A stretch of 64,000 bases of DNA from Stenocarpella maydis (lineage: Eukaryota; Ascomycota; Sordariomycetes; Diaporthales; Diaporthaceae), in contig NQMI01000060.1 of assembly GCA_002270565.1 (NCBI GenBank), positions 124,001-188,000 on the forward strand. The letters are read 5' to 3'. A model generated the notes under the pieces. The model did not search any database. It was not told the DNA's origin and saw only the letters and a program-made list of their open reading frames with translations. Of the stretch, positions 22,992 through 34,268 are shown in pieces. Numbering within the stretch: the first letter of the stretch is position 1; each line of letters opens with the position of its first letter. The translations under genes were made by a program, and so were the position numbers.

Positions 22992-25147
22992 GGCGGTAGG
23001 TAGGACAAGTCACGAGCGCTGCGTACAGTCTTGTGCCACAAGTTACGGGTGGTGGTACGCCACATGTTATTTATCCTAGCCGCCCCCCGTATTCGTTGAC
23101 GGGTTAAGCCGTCGCGAAGTCGAGCGAGAAGCGGGCAACGTTACAGTTGCAGCTGCGGCATCGTGCTTCTCGTTAGCGCAGCGCCGGTTATTTCCCGACG
23201 GGCCTCCTGTGTGCATCGCAACATTTGAAGTGGAGATGTGGACTATCGCTGTCAATTGTTGCCGAACCATTAACTTTGGCCGTAACTACGGATTACACTA
23301 TAACTAGACGGATGTAACGGAGATTCCCCGGGGCAAGCACCTGGAGAGGCTGGTATAAAGTGGATCATAGATTACCCCGCCATTAAGTGGCCCAGCGTAC
23401 CCAATCCAAGAAAATCGGCGCCGTTTTATTCCCTAGACCCGGACCCAGTTGGGCTGTACTATGCTGCTTGTTCTGAACATCCTGAATTGCAGGGCTTTCC
23501 CCCCTTCTTCACCACCTTGGTACATACCTAGGGCTTAAACCAATCAGATAGCTGAGATCCTCCGAAACTTGATTTTCCCTAGAACTTAGTTGAATTAATA
23601 CATATAAATAACACCACACTGCCCTTTTTTATATATATGTAAATATGTATGGTTTTATTCAAAGTCTAACATACGTATAGACAGCTTCTATAGCCAGGGC
23701 ACCCTTTACCGACGCCTTAGAAATCACGAAATTCACTGGGATAGGGGTAAGCCTTGTACAGGTATCTATACCAAAAGACAAAATACTCGAAGCAACTCGG
23801 TCATTGTATTAGTTACAGATGAGGCGAAGGCTATAAGAGCTTGTCCCAACAAATACCACCAAAACTGCGGAGTAAACCCCTCCTGATCGGTAAGAAGCGT
23901 GGGATCTTAGATTGTCACGTGAACCTCCTTCAACGGCATTCTCTTCAGAGCTCCCACAGAATATACAGTCTAACTGGTATCTGAACCATAGATTGGGGCG
24001 TCGGGTCTTCACCGCTGGCCACACAACAGATCGACCTCGCTTTCTGTCCCTTCCGAGGATTTAGATCCGACTTAGCATCTGAGAGGGGATTTCCCACCTT
24101 TATTGATTATACTGGTGTCTTCGGCTGAAGGGTCGAATATGGTCTAAAACTCATCACCCCTCCAAGTGACATACCCCGATATCCAGGTACCCCCCAGTAC
24201 TGTACTCTTCAGCCTAACCCTACCTGATAACGTCCTAAATTCGAGGAATTCTTGGCAGACGGCAGAATGGCTGCTGCAATTATAGAAGAATCCGGTATTG
24301 ATCTGGGCATACCGGCACAGCGTGGCCAATTTCCTGATTCTTCTCATTCAATTCCGAGCGTCCAAAGCCCTGCCCACGAGGTTCAAGACTTATCGCGCTG
24401 GCATAAAGCCTGCGAAGCTTTTCTAATCCATTCGATAAAGAGCCTGAGACGAACGTGCGTCGATGACATGTTGCAAAGTTTCTTAGACGTCGTCGACAGA
24501 CAGAAGACTCGCGGTACGAGGACGCTGTGGAATCTGCTCAACGACAAGGGGCGGCTCCGGAAGCCACGGGAGAACCAAGATCATCGCCTCATGAATAGTT
24601 GGTAACCTTGGCACGAGCACTGGCATTTGGACTTGCGAACAAGAGAAATAGGAAATGCGGTTCGGGAGACTCTTGAGGCTGCAGTCGAAAGCAGAGATTT
24701 GGGTCGGAGCTGATGGTGGCTCTGGAGGGCTTCGTAGGCGTCTGTGAGCAGCGGCATAAACTGTAGCCGCCAAGGGCAAGTTTAGGCCCCCTGGTACGGA
24801 ATGATACACAATTTCGGGTTGGCAAATGACGGCCTGAATTCAGAAGCCTGGACTAACTAGACCATGAAGCGTACCATCAGTTCTTTGTCAGGTTGACGAC
24901 CAACACAGCATCCCAAAGGGTTGTGCCGGATAAGTTGACAGAGGGTTAGGGTAAGGGGGGGGGGCTGGTAGTGTTTCGGGGCCGCAGCTGAATCACCTCA
25001 TCGCGGGAGAATCGGGCTCTTTGGAACGCCGACGGTCAGGCCAGGTCCAGCGCCCAGCGACGCGCGCATGTCTGCTCAGAGTTTGACCGCACCATCAAAC
25101 ATTGGCAAGACCCAATCCGGTGCCATCCATCGCAGAAGACATCACCA
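22992..25147. other. Divergent spacer between GH3 and the ABC transporter
   Basis: About 2.2 kb holding the promoters of both flanking genes. There is an A+T-rich stretch with TATATATATGTAAATATG near 23630-23650, a CCTAGG copy near 23525, and a G run near 24955. One weak open frame is listed separately. Confidence 0.45.
24267..24605 (+). CDS. Doubtful small open frame, 112 residues
   Basis: An uninterrupted frame from ATG at 24267 encodes a hydrophilic peptide with protein-like segments (SRWHKACEAFLIHSIKSLRR, RTLWNLLNDKGRL). There is no signal peptide, domain or intron. It could be a real small gene, a remnant of a longer one, or chance. I know no homologue. Confidence 0.22.
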   Translation: MAAAIIEESGIDLGIPAQRGQFPDSSHSIPSVQSPAHEVQDLSRWHKACEAFLIHSIKSLRRTCVDDMLQSFLDVVDRQKTRGTRTLWNLLNDKGRLRKPRENQDHRLMNSW

Positions 25148-28039
25148 ATGGCCGGACGAGTGCAGCCGGGGCTGGAGGTGGCCTTCTACCTCTACCCTTG
25201 TGGGCTGTTTGCGACCTTGTTGGCGTCTCAGTCTCTCCAGTACTACCGGCAACGCCACGGCAAGCCGAGCCGCGACGCCGCCACCGACGACGACAAGCAG
25301 GCCAAGGCAGTCCGACGCTTCTACGCCCGCCTGATCTGGTGCTTCCAACTCGCCTTGTCCCTGCTACTGGTCAGTACAGCTCAACTCCTGGAAACCGGCT
25401 GCTCGTGTGTGCGGGACAGAAGGCTGACCCTTGCAATCACAACCCACACAGCTGGCCAGTATCGTCGTGGTCTTGCGCGATGCCGTCGCCGGCCACGCTG
25501 GCGGCCCTGACGCCGCCTTCCCCGACAGCGCATACCTGGCATCATATGTCGGCGTGCTGCTGTACTTCCTGGCCGGGCTGCTGCCGGAACCAGAGGGCCC
25601 ATGGTCGCCAGTCGCTGCGAACGGCCACGCCTGGGTCACCGGGTTGCTGCTCGAGGCCGTTATCGCCGCCGTCCTCAAGACCGAGCAGCCTGCAATCGGC
25701 CTCTCCCGCGATGTCGTCGACACCCTGCTCAGCCTGGCGCTGGCCAGGCTTGTCGTGCTTGGCATCATGATCAGCCTCATGGCCCTCAGGCAGTACAAGC
25801 TGAGAGCGGCCGGGTCGCAGTCGGCCCCCGAGGAACGGCAGTCCCTCCTTGGCAACGGCCAAGGGCCCGTGGCCGACTACGGCGGCGCACATGCACACAC
25901 GCCCGCCATCAAGCCCGTCTCGGGGAAGCCCCCAGGTGTCCAGGGCACCGGCTGGCTGGATTACTTCGCGGGCTTCAGTGTCTTGTTTCCCTACCTTTGG
26001 TATGTGGCATCGTACAACTCTCCCATGATCCCCTTCCACGTCACTAATACTCAGCAGGCCCAAGGATTCGCATCTCTACCAGGCTATCGTGGTGATCTGT
26101 GTGGCTCTTCTTGTCTGCCAGCGCGTCATCAATGTCCTCGTCCCTGTTCAGCTTGGCTATCTGGTCGACGCCCTGGGGTATGGCCACATACCCTACAAGG
26201 AGATCGCCCTCTACGTCATCTACCGCGCCCTCCAGGGTAATCAGGGAGCCATTGGCGCCGCCCGCTCTGTTTTATGGATACCCGTGTCGCAATCCCTCTA
26301 CCGGCGCCTCTCCTGCGCCGCCTTCGAACACGTCCTCGGCCTCTCCTTGGAGTTCCACCTCAGCAAGAAGACTGGTGAGGTGACAAGCGCCCTGAGCCGT
26401 GGGGCTGCGATGAACACGTTCCTCGAGAACTTCCTATTCCAGGTCTTCCCCATGGTCTTTGACATCTTCGTCGCTGGAGTTTTCTTCTTCGTCACGTACG
26501 ATCCGTTCTACACGATTATTGTGTTTTTCATCATGTGGTCATATATTTTCCTCACCATCTACATGGCCAAGCACCGTTCGAAACAGAGGAGAGACATGGC
26601 CAATAAGAGCAGAGAAATGGATGCCGTCAAGACCGATGCAATCATGGCTTTCGAGACGGTGCAGCACAATTGTGCTGTCGCTCAGGAGACCGATCGATTC
26701 AAGGTCCACGTCATCATCTACCAGAGGGCAGAACGCCTGGTCCTCTGGTCCCTGAACGGCCTGAACCTCACACAGAGCTCAATATTCTCTCTTGGAACGG
26801 CGTTGCTAGTTGGTGTTTCGGCCTACAAGATCTCCATTGGCGAACAGAAAGTCTCGGAATTCGTCACCCTGATCCTCTACTTTTCACAGCTGCAGGGTCC
26901 CCTGAACTTCTTTGGCACTTACTACACGATGCTGCAAAACAATCTCATCGAGGCAGAGAGGATGCTTGACCTGGCAAGTTGTCGATTTACAAACAAAGCC
27001 TTTAGCCAATGCTAACAGTTCCTAGTTCAAAGAGACTTCCGGCGTTGTGGAAAAGCCTGACGCAATCAAGCTCCCATCTCCCCGAGGCGAGGTCGCTTTT
27101 AACAACGTCAAGTTCTCGTACCAGGGCAAGAGCAAAGACCCGGCCCTCGACGGCGTCAGCTTCACCGTCGCACCGGGGACCAAGACGGCCATCGTCGGAG
27201 AGTCCGGCAGCGGCAAGTCCACCTCCCTCAAGCTGCTGTTCCGCTTCTACGACGTCGAAGATGGCTCCATCACCGTGGACGGGCATGACATCAGAGACCT
27301 GAAGCTCGACAGCTTCCGAAGGAACATTGGTGTCGTGCCACAGGACACTGTGCTGTTCAATGCCACCATCATGTACAACCTGCTATACGCCAACCCCAAC
27401 GCCACCCAGGAGGATGTCTACGAGGCGTGCAAGGCTGCAAACATTCATGAACGAATCCTTGCCTTCCCAGACCAGTACGAGACCAAAGTTGGAGAGCGTG
27501 GCTTGAAATTGTCTGGTGGTGAACGTCAGAGGGTGAGTCCCTGCTGCCAGGTCGCGCGTCGTCCCCTCTAGGGCCTATGGAAACTGATATGTTTTTTTTT
27601 TGTCCCAGATCGCTATCGCACGAGCGATCCTGAAGGACGCCCGCATCCTCCTCCTCGACGAGGCCACTGCCTCGCTCGATACTCACACCGAGAAGCTGAT
27701 CCAGGATGCACTGGAACGGGTCACAGCAGGACGAACAACGATTACCATCGCGTAAGTAACCCCCAGCCCCTACCGCAGGCTGTGACAGCACGAAGACTTT
27801 TCAGACCCCATACGAACATGTTCCTGATGTACCGCAGCCACCGTCTTTCCACCATCACCACGTCCGACCAGATCGTGGTCCTTCACAAGGGCAAGATTGT
27901 CGAGCGCGGCAGCCACCACGAGCTGCTGGAGCTGGGTGGCCGGTACCATGCAATGTGGAAGAAGCAGACCACCATCGAAAAGAGGGACCAGGAGAAAGAG
28001 AAGTTGGGAGAATCAGCGGAAGCCGGAGCCCAGGAATAA
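25148..28039 (+). CDS. hmt1: HMT1-type vacuolar ABC half-transporter
   Basis: About 845 residues. Exons are 25148-25369, 25452-25999, 26058-26973, 27026-27532, 27609-27751 and 27838-28039, with all phases consistent. HMT1 proteins (ABCB, ATM-like with an extra N-terminal domain) load vacuoles with thiol-metal complexes and give heavy-metal tolerance. About five N-terminal membrane helices (first [20 protein letters not shown]) precede a six-helix core and a nucleotide-binding domain with Walker [10 protein letters not shown] (about 620-628), signature LSGGERQR (about 724-731), Walker [13 protein letters not shown] and the H-loop IAHRLS formed across the last intron. The third intron begins with GCAAGT, a GC-AG intron. 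No other metal gene is adjacent. Substrate assignment is by family. Confidence 0.88.
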
Positions 28040-28096
28040 AATCATGTCCCGTACTAGCCAGGGATTTTGGTGCGTTAACGGTTTTCTATATATATC

Positions 28097-28097
<1 letters not shown>

Positions 28098-28127
<30 letters not shown>
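28098..28127. repeat. Run of 30 A
   Basis: A continuous adenine run starts 59 bp after the transporter stop codon. It could be part of the 3' region, a slippage-grown homopolymer, or the tail of an old retroposed copy; no target-site duplication was seen. Confidence 0.8.
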
Positions 28128-28131
<4 letters not shown>

Positions 28132-28343
28132 GGAGGAGGGACCGTGTTGCTACTGTAAAGATAGACTATTGTATACCATTCTTCCAGGGGAACACAATCC
28201 ACGTGTGTGTCTACAGATCCGCCATCAACAGACAGGTAATTCAGGACCACGCGGGGCTGCCACGGACCTGCAGGAGAGATATGTGTTCGGGAAACACCAA
28301 CGCATCCTGCGACTCCAGCTGATTGGCGTACGATTGGCAACGC

Positions 28344-28728
28344 CAGGTGCAACGAGACGGCGCTGAGGTGGATGTACGAGGGCACCCCCAGAAGAGGAGC
28401 AGCGGAGGCACCTGGCGAGGACCTGCACCCACCCGCTCGCGCGACATTCCTGGGGGAACTGCAAACATGCCGTCTGGAGGCATATACCGTCGGCGGCGGC
28501 GCGCGCTCTAAGAGACAAAGCCCGTCCCCCTGCCGTTGGCCGAGTTCATGGTGAAGCGGGCCCCGAGGGAGGAGGCGAGACCGGGCGGCGTCCGGGCCTT
28601 TGCGGGCGAGAGCTGGGGGAGGGGGGGGAGGGGTCTACATGGACTGCGGGCACTGCGCCATGTTCGCTGTGCCTGAAAAGGTGGAGGGGCTGGGTGAGAT
28701 GTTGGTGGCTGCGGCAGAGGAGTCGTGA
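28344..28728 (+). pseudogene. Degenerate coding fragment, family not certain
   Basis: A protein-like frame runs through CNETALRWMYEGTPRRGAAE and APGEDLHPPARATFLGELQ. After a frame change it continues PLPLAEFMVKRAPREEARPG and FAGESWG. At a run of G (28621-28630) the frame changes again, giving VYMDCGHCAMFAVPEKVEGL and GEMLVAAAEES before TGA at 28726-28728. Three segments in three frames suggest an eroded C-terminal half of one gene. The D-C-G-H near the end reminds me of the catalytic His region of alpha/beta hydrolases, but this is only a guess. Confidence 0.4.
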
Positions 28729-29512
28729 TTTCTGTCAAGATACAGTGGGTTGGGCGTATCCATTTTCCTCTGCAATAGTCAACTATCGAGTCGCCTCTGG
28801 TGCACTTCAAAATGTCACAGAGAATTATCCATGCCGAAGTACTTTATGATCCGTCCGGTGTCTCTGACAAAATCAATTGGCACTTGAAACGCCTTTTTTT
28901 TTTTTGAAGTCATTCGAACTGCTATCAAAGGGCTATAGAATAAGACCATTCGCGATCAATACAGAGGCGCATATCAGACTGCGAATGAAGCAAATTCATA
29001 TGCTCAATCAACGACCCGGGGCCAACCACTATTCCCACAGGCAGTCTTTTAAGTTTCGAGCCAACTACTGCGACCAGTCCTTGACAAAGCACCGGGTATT
29101 CTCTGATCATGACCGACCCAACTACTAATCCAGCATTTACCGGCTTCTAAATAGGAGGGTGGGTCCAAAAAGCAAAAACATACAGCACCGGGTATTCGCT
29201 GGTCGTCACCGACCCAACTACTAATCCAGCGATCACAGGCTTGACTATGGGAGAGCGGACGGGATCCCGTATTTTCCTATGTCTGTGGCCGTATGTGCTA
29301 AGTGTGGCTTGTTTCTCGTTTATAAACAAGCTTCTGTAAAATTTGAGTGCAGTTGCGGCCAACTCGAATGCGTGCATCCAGACGACGTCAAGCTCAAGGG
29401 GCGAGGTATCCAATACTACAGCAGAGGAGCAACAGCAGCATGGCCTGATTGAGCAGTACTAGACACCTCCACCTTGTAAGCTATCCCTTGCCTCCCTTGT
29501 TGTGCCGCTTAT
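28729..29512. other. Spacer with a tandem duplication
   Basis: About 0.8 kb without a recognised gene. The centre carries two diverged copies of a 46-bp unit (listed separately). A T run is at about 28892-28905. Confidence 0.45.
29089..29230 (+). repeat. Two 46-bp direct repeats, 96 bp apart
   Basis: The copy at 29089-29134 and the copy at 29185-29230 differ at four positions. The last 23 bases are identical (core ACCGACCCAACTACTAATCC). The offset of 96 bp is a multiple of three, and both copies can be read in the same plus frame as S-T-G-Y-S-L-x-x-T-D-P-T-T-N-P-A, with a stop between them. This could be the trace of an internally repeated coding sequence or just a local duplication. Confidence 0.8.
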
Positions 29513-31740
29513 CTACCAGAGGCCGAAAGGCGTCCCGCTCTCGACATACCATTCTCTATTGTCATGGATGCTGCTGCTGAGTTCCAAGGCGAGACTCCCG
29601 AGCTGCGAGGTCAGCAGCGGCGCGGGCGCCGTGGAGAGGCGAGACTCCCAGCGCACGCTCGCCGACAGGTCCGTCTGCTCGTCGGGGCCCTCCTCCTCGC
29701 CGTCCGACAGCTCCAGCTCCTTGGTCCCGGCCTGCAGCGCGGCGCGGTCGGCGAAGGCCTGGGTGCCGCCGTCCAGGGGGAGGTCGATGCCCTGGCTCCA
29801 CCTGAAGTAGTTTGTCGGGTCCCACATGCGCTTGACGTGCTGCAGGCGCGCGCGGTTGTTGCCGTAGTAGGCCTTGAGGTGGTCCGTCGGCGGGATGCTC
29901 GGGTCCGGGAAGTTGACGAAGGCGGCCTTGCCCGCCGTGGAGAACTGCCGCAGCCTGTTCTTGAACCTCTGGGCGAACCCCCGCATGTCTCTCTCGAGCC
30001 ACTTGTCCCTCCACTGGACCATTATGTATGTGTGGAAGACGGCCTCGCGCCACCGGAAGGCCGTGGCCCACCTCTCCTTTTGCGACATGTTGCCTCCGGA
30101 GTGGATGAAGGAAGCCTGGCACAGGCCAGCCGTCTCGCCGGCGAAGAGCTGCTTAAAGGCCTGCAGCTCCTCCCTGACGATGGCAGTGATCTTTGCGATC
30201 TTCTCGGGGTCCCGGGTGAAACAAAACGAGTGGAAGACCCGGAAGGAGCTGTTGGCCGGGGTTGACCGTTTGGTCTCCTGGTCCCACTGAGCGAACAGGG
30301 ACTCGTGGAGGAACCGGGTCGTATGCTCGGCCAGGCTCCGGCGCGTGATCTGCTTTTTCAGCTCGGCGTCCAAGAAACCTCTGCTGGCCAGTCTGTTGAA
30401 CTCCTCCTGGGGGCCCTGGTAGTACGCAAGAAAGCGGATCGCGAGCTCGCCGTTTTGTACCTCGAGCTCGGAGAACCACGACGAGTCGATCGTCATCTTG
30501 TCCGGCCAGTCGTACGTGTAGAAATGGTTCATGGTAGTGAGCAAGCCACTGTCCTGTTCCCCACGGTTAAGCAATGAGAGGACACCTGTCCGGGTTCTTG
30601 GGATGGCCGGAAACCACGTGTGTCTCCCAGCGACGACCTCTCCTGAGAACTGGTGGACCCTTATCTTTATTTTGGCCACTACGCCAAAGTTGCCACCTCC
30701 AGCACCGGATAACGCCCAGAACAGTTGGCCTAGAGCTCGTCAGTAATAGTTCCTCGTACGCAGGCCCTGGATACACGAAGCGCTGCGAACCGTTCTACGA
30801 GGTAAGGGAACAATCCCAGGCACATACCGCTGTCATTATCTGGATCATCCTCAGGGCCAACCTCATACAGCAGTCCATCCGGCGCAGTGCAAATGGTCAC
30901 CTGTTTCAAGTCGTCGGCCCCCATGCCGAAGGATCTGCTAAAAGGCCCAATGCCTCCCCCGAGTAGGAATCCGCTCACACCGACGCTGGGGCATCGACCA
31001 CCGTTTACCATGAGCGTGTCATCCCCTTCGTTGACCAGAGTCCTGTACACGTTCCCCCACAGGGCGCCTGCCTCCATAGTCATCTCCATGTTTGCCATAC
31101 AAGACGTTAAGAGGATATCGGTGCACGGAAGTCTTGGGTCTTGCTGCCGCTACAGAGAACCAGAAACTTACCTGTCGAAGGTGACCTTGTTCATGTTTTT
31201 CATGTCCAGCATTATGCCGTCGTTTGGGAACGAGGAACCAGCGTACGGATGGCCGCCGTTTTTGATTGTCATGTGTAGCTTGCGGCGGCACGCTTCCTGC
31301 ACGATTGTCTGGAGGCTCTGGTCGTTCTTTGGCCGGACCACGTACGTCGGCCTCGAAAACCGGTAGAGCAGGTTTGAACTCGCCACCGCGCGCTCGTACT
31401 CCAGCTCGCCGGGCAGGAACACCTCGACATCCGAGGCCTGGAGGGTGGCGACAAAATCCGGGTCGCGCTCCCGCCTGGGGGCTGCCCGTCCTGCCTTGCG
31501 ACCTGCCTTCCTTCCGGCCCCTCTGGGGGTAGGTTTGAATATCCCCGAGTTCGAATGGTGGCGCGGTTGGTCCCCTGGGACGGAGCTAGGTGTGTTCCTC
31601 TTGGCCGTTTCTGATGCCTTCTTCTCCGGGCGACGGGCACCTCCTTTCGGCGGCGACGACACGTGAGTTGGCGTCAGAGGCGCTGCATTATTGAGTGTTT
31701 TCCGTGGCGGCATGACGGTTAGTAAATTTTCAGTATACAA
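29513..31740 (-). CDS. FAD-linked oxidase of the berberine-bridge family
   Basis: About 696 residues. Minus-strand exons are 31740-31172, about 31132-30828 and 30729-29513. The second intron joins in phase; the first is only 39 nt in this model and its acceptor is doubtful. Family members carry bicovalent FAD and oxidise sugars, alkaloids or other secondary metabolites. The FAD_binding_4 domain shows GGHPYAG (His at about 164, the usual 8-alpha-histidyl site) and GGRCPSVGVSGFLLGGGIGP, whose Cys fits the second covalent link. The C-terminal BBE segment is YYGNNRARLQHVKRMWDPTN followed by YFRWSQGIDLP. Unusually, the N-terminus is not a signal peptide but about 100 residues rich in Lys, Arg, Pro and Ser (AGRKAGRKAGRAAPRRERD). 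An ATG at 31713 is an alternative start. Confidence 0.78.
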
Positions 31741-33419
31741 GGATTGGGAGTATTTAAAATCGTTCGGGAGTTATCAAGCAGGCTTCGGTAGTCGAGTAAC
31801 TGCCGAGATGAAGGACGCAAAAAGGGACATCTGGAGTGACACGCTGCAACCTGTCCTCTCCCAGTCTATACAAATAAGTTACAGTTGCGTCAAAGATTTC
31901 TGGCTGGGATTGGCTGCCACTCGTGCTACCGGCCTTTGTTATAAAATCCCACTGCAGCTGCATTTCAACCAGAAGGCCTACTTCATGTTCAAAGAAAGGC
32001 AGAATAATGATGCGAACGGGTTCTCGTAGACTTGATTTCCATTTCCGTTGGGGTCCCGATCGTTGTCCCTATGCACGCGGTCATCATCCAGTACTTGGAA
32101 AACCGTAGATTGACTGCAGCAGATGCAGACTATTCTTTGAATCGGAATCTCCCAAACAATAGTCGTTAAAGTAACGGCCCTTCCACCGACATAATCCATA
32201 AATTAATTTTGGCATCCATCAATTCAGTTCCACGCAGGATCATCGTGTCAGGGGGGCAGGCACAGCAACCGATATCTCAGGATGTCCAAAAGCTACACCA
32301 CCTTGTTAACAGAGGGTAAACCTTAATTTTCTTTTTTAGAGTTCAATGCCCACCCCCAAAGAATGGCAGCGGCACACTAAATAACTTGGTATCCAATTCA
32401 ATTGAAACTCTTTCTCGTGGAGGCTACTAGCATTCGTGGTGATGAAGACCACGACGAAACATAATCATGGATTCCATAAATGCGAGCGCCACTGGACTCA
32501 GGGGGGACGGCCTAAGCAAGATGGGCCTTGACGAGCAACCCGTGGAGGCCAGAGTATGGTGCTTCTACAGGCTATTTATGTCGTCCCTTACGCGCTGGTA
32601 ATCATCCTGATAACCGCAAACGGCCGTGTCAAGAAGATTACACCCTCTTTGATCAGGTTGAAGTACTTCGGTACCAGAGTTAAGCGCAATATTTCTTCCA
32701 ATAAGAGGATCTTGTGAAATGGCAACACGGAGGTGGCGGGTTCTCAAGTGACTTCAAGGCTTCCGAAAGTACAACGTCTATAATGGACACTATTTTATGT
32801 CTTTTTTTAAACAAGACTAACCTAACCTACTTGGCCTCTGTGCTTCATACACTTCGGGCTTCCGCAGAATCGCATGCATCAGTCGATCGATTGTGTGACA
32901 TGTGTTTTCCTTCTTAGGCTGGGACATAACGACAATCGTGTCAACCTCGGCTGATTACAACAGCCACGTCCTCAAGAGAGCAAATTTGGCCATTATGACC
33001 AGAGCCAGCATACCTATAAACTCCGCTAGGGCACCCCCCTCGCATGGTCGGCTCGGCTCCATGTCGGCTTTAATCATCTTCAAACCCTTGAATTTGAAAT
33101 ATTCGTGCCAGTTCTATCACTTAGAGGGCCTCTTGAGTAATGTGATCGGGTGGACAAAGGAATGGATCCGGCAGGCCGACCGTCATAGAAGCCGGGTTTG
33201 TGCTCTTGCCGGAGGGAATAGACGACTATGAGGAAGCCTAAGTGGCTTGCTTTGTTATGACATATTTTTCATGTACATTTATTTCAATGGTGGGCGGTTT
33301 CCCCTCAGTGCCGCGCCTGTCACGCACGTCTTCTCGTAGGCCTATGTTGTAACCCAATCGACTGGCCAAAGACGGCAAGCTTTCCCTGTTTGGGTTCGAG
33401 GAGGAAAATCTGGTCATCG
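31741..33419. other. Spacer, no gene seen
   Basis: About 1.7 kb of mixed composition. Short plus-strand frames (31691-32029, 32902-33231) lack motifs. The right end may hold more of the APH relic, but I cannot align it with confidence. Confidence 0.4.
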
Positions 33420-34108
33420 CAGTCCAATGACTTCCGCGGAGGCTTCCGGTTCCTCTCCCCAGCACTCAGCGGGGTGGTCGATTTTGTTCTGTGGGTGACC
33501 ACCTCCGTCCGGGAAATATAATCCTAGACGACAAGAATGAGGTTGTTGGGATTATTGATTGGGAGTTCACGTATGTGGTACCCACCCAATTCAAGTTCGC
33601 ATTTGATCCTCGTTGGTGGCTGTGCTTAGACAGCCCTCATCATTGAGAAGATGGAGAAGTTAAATGTTTTGCTGCGAATTTACAAGGAACGCGTCAAGAC
33701 ATGGCTCGAGGCTGTCCAGGAGGTGGAGGGAGAGTTCGAGCCTGAGTTGTTGAGATTGCCGTCTCAGGCCAGTCTGTTAAGGGAGTACATGCGCGACAGT
33801 TGGGAGAAGGGCTGCTTCTGGCTGAGCCATGCTATGGGAAAGACTTTGGCTTTCGGTGTGATTTGCTGAATATGCTGAAAGTCCTTTTTTGGACGAAAGG
33901 GTTTTCGGGAAAGGGGCCTGGTAGCACTCCATGGTCACGGCTTTGGACTATTAAACTTGATTTGTTGACGGCCAGGGAAGGAGACATGATAGAACCCATT
34001 GTGGGGAGGCGGTTGGATGAGACTAAAGTAAGGGAATTGGTTGATGACTGGGATCCGAAGGCATTACAAAGGTGGTACGATGAATCCCTAGGCCCAGATA
34101 ACGCTTAA
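33420..34108 (+). pseudogene. APH-family phosphotransferase remnant
   Basis: Fungal aminoglycoside-phosphotransferase-like (choline-kinase-fold) proteins show the order catalytic loop, metal loop, then a long helical tail. Here GDHLRPGNIILDDKNEVVGI and IDWEFTYVVP are readable, the latter holding the metal-binding Asp-Trp-Glu. They are followed by FAFDPRWWLCLDSP, a stop, a shifted frame with EKLNVLLRIYKERVKTWLEA, then MRDSWEKGCFWLSHAMGKTL and, after another stop and shift, MIEPIVGRRLDETKVRELVD to 34108. At least two frame changes and several stops make it non-functional. The N-terminal lobe is missing or unrecognisable. The tail order is that of the common Pezizomycotina family. Confidence 0.7.
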
Positions 34109-34268
34109 AGAGGACAAACTTGATATTGGGAAATTTGGTCTCATTCCAAATGCATGTGCTCCATAATTTTAATTTCCTCTCTTCCATTACTTGTTGTCTC
34201 TGAATCTCTTGTGTGGGACAATTCCCCGGTAATGTGAAACTGGTGTCCATCGCCATACCCGCAACTCC

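Noticed and set aside
29564..30265. 233-codon plus-strand frame over the FAD oxidase
   Set aside because: Leu/Arg/Val-rich antisense shadow of the BBE-type C-terminal half.
25148..31740. Secondary-metabolite cluster formed by the ABC transporter and FAD oxidase
   Set aside because: No backbone enzyme (polyketide synthase, NRPS, terpene synthase) occurs in the window, and the transporter is of the HMT1 metal type.
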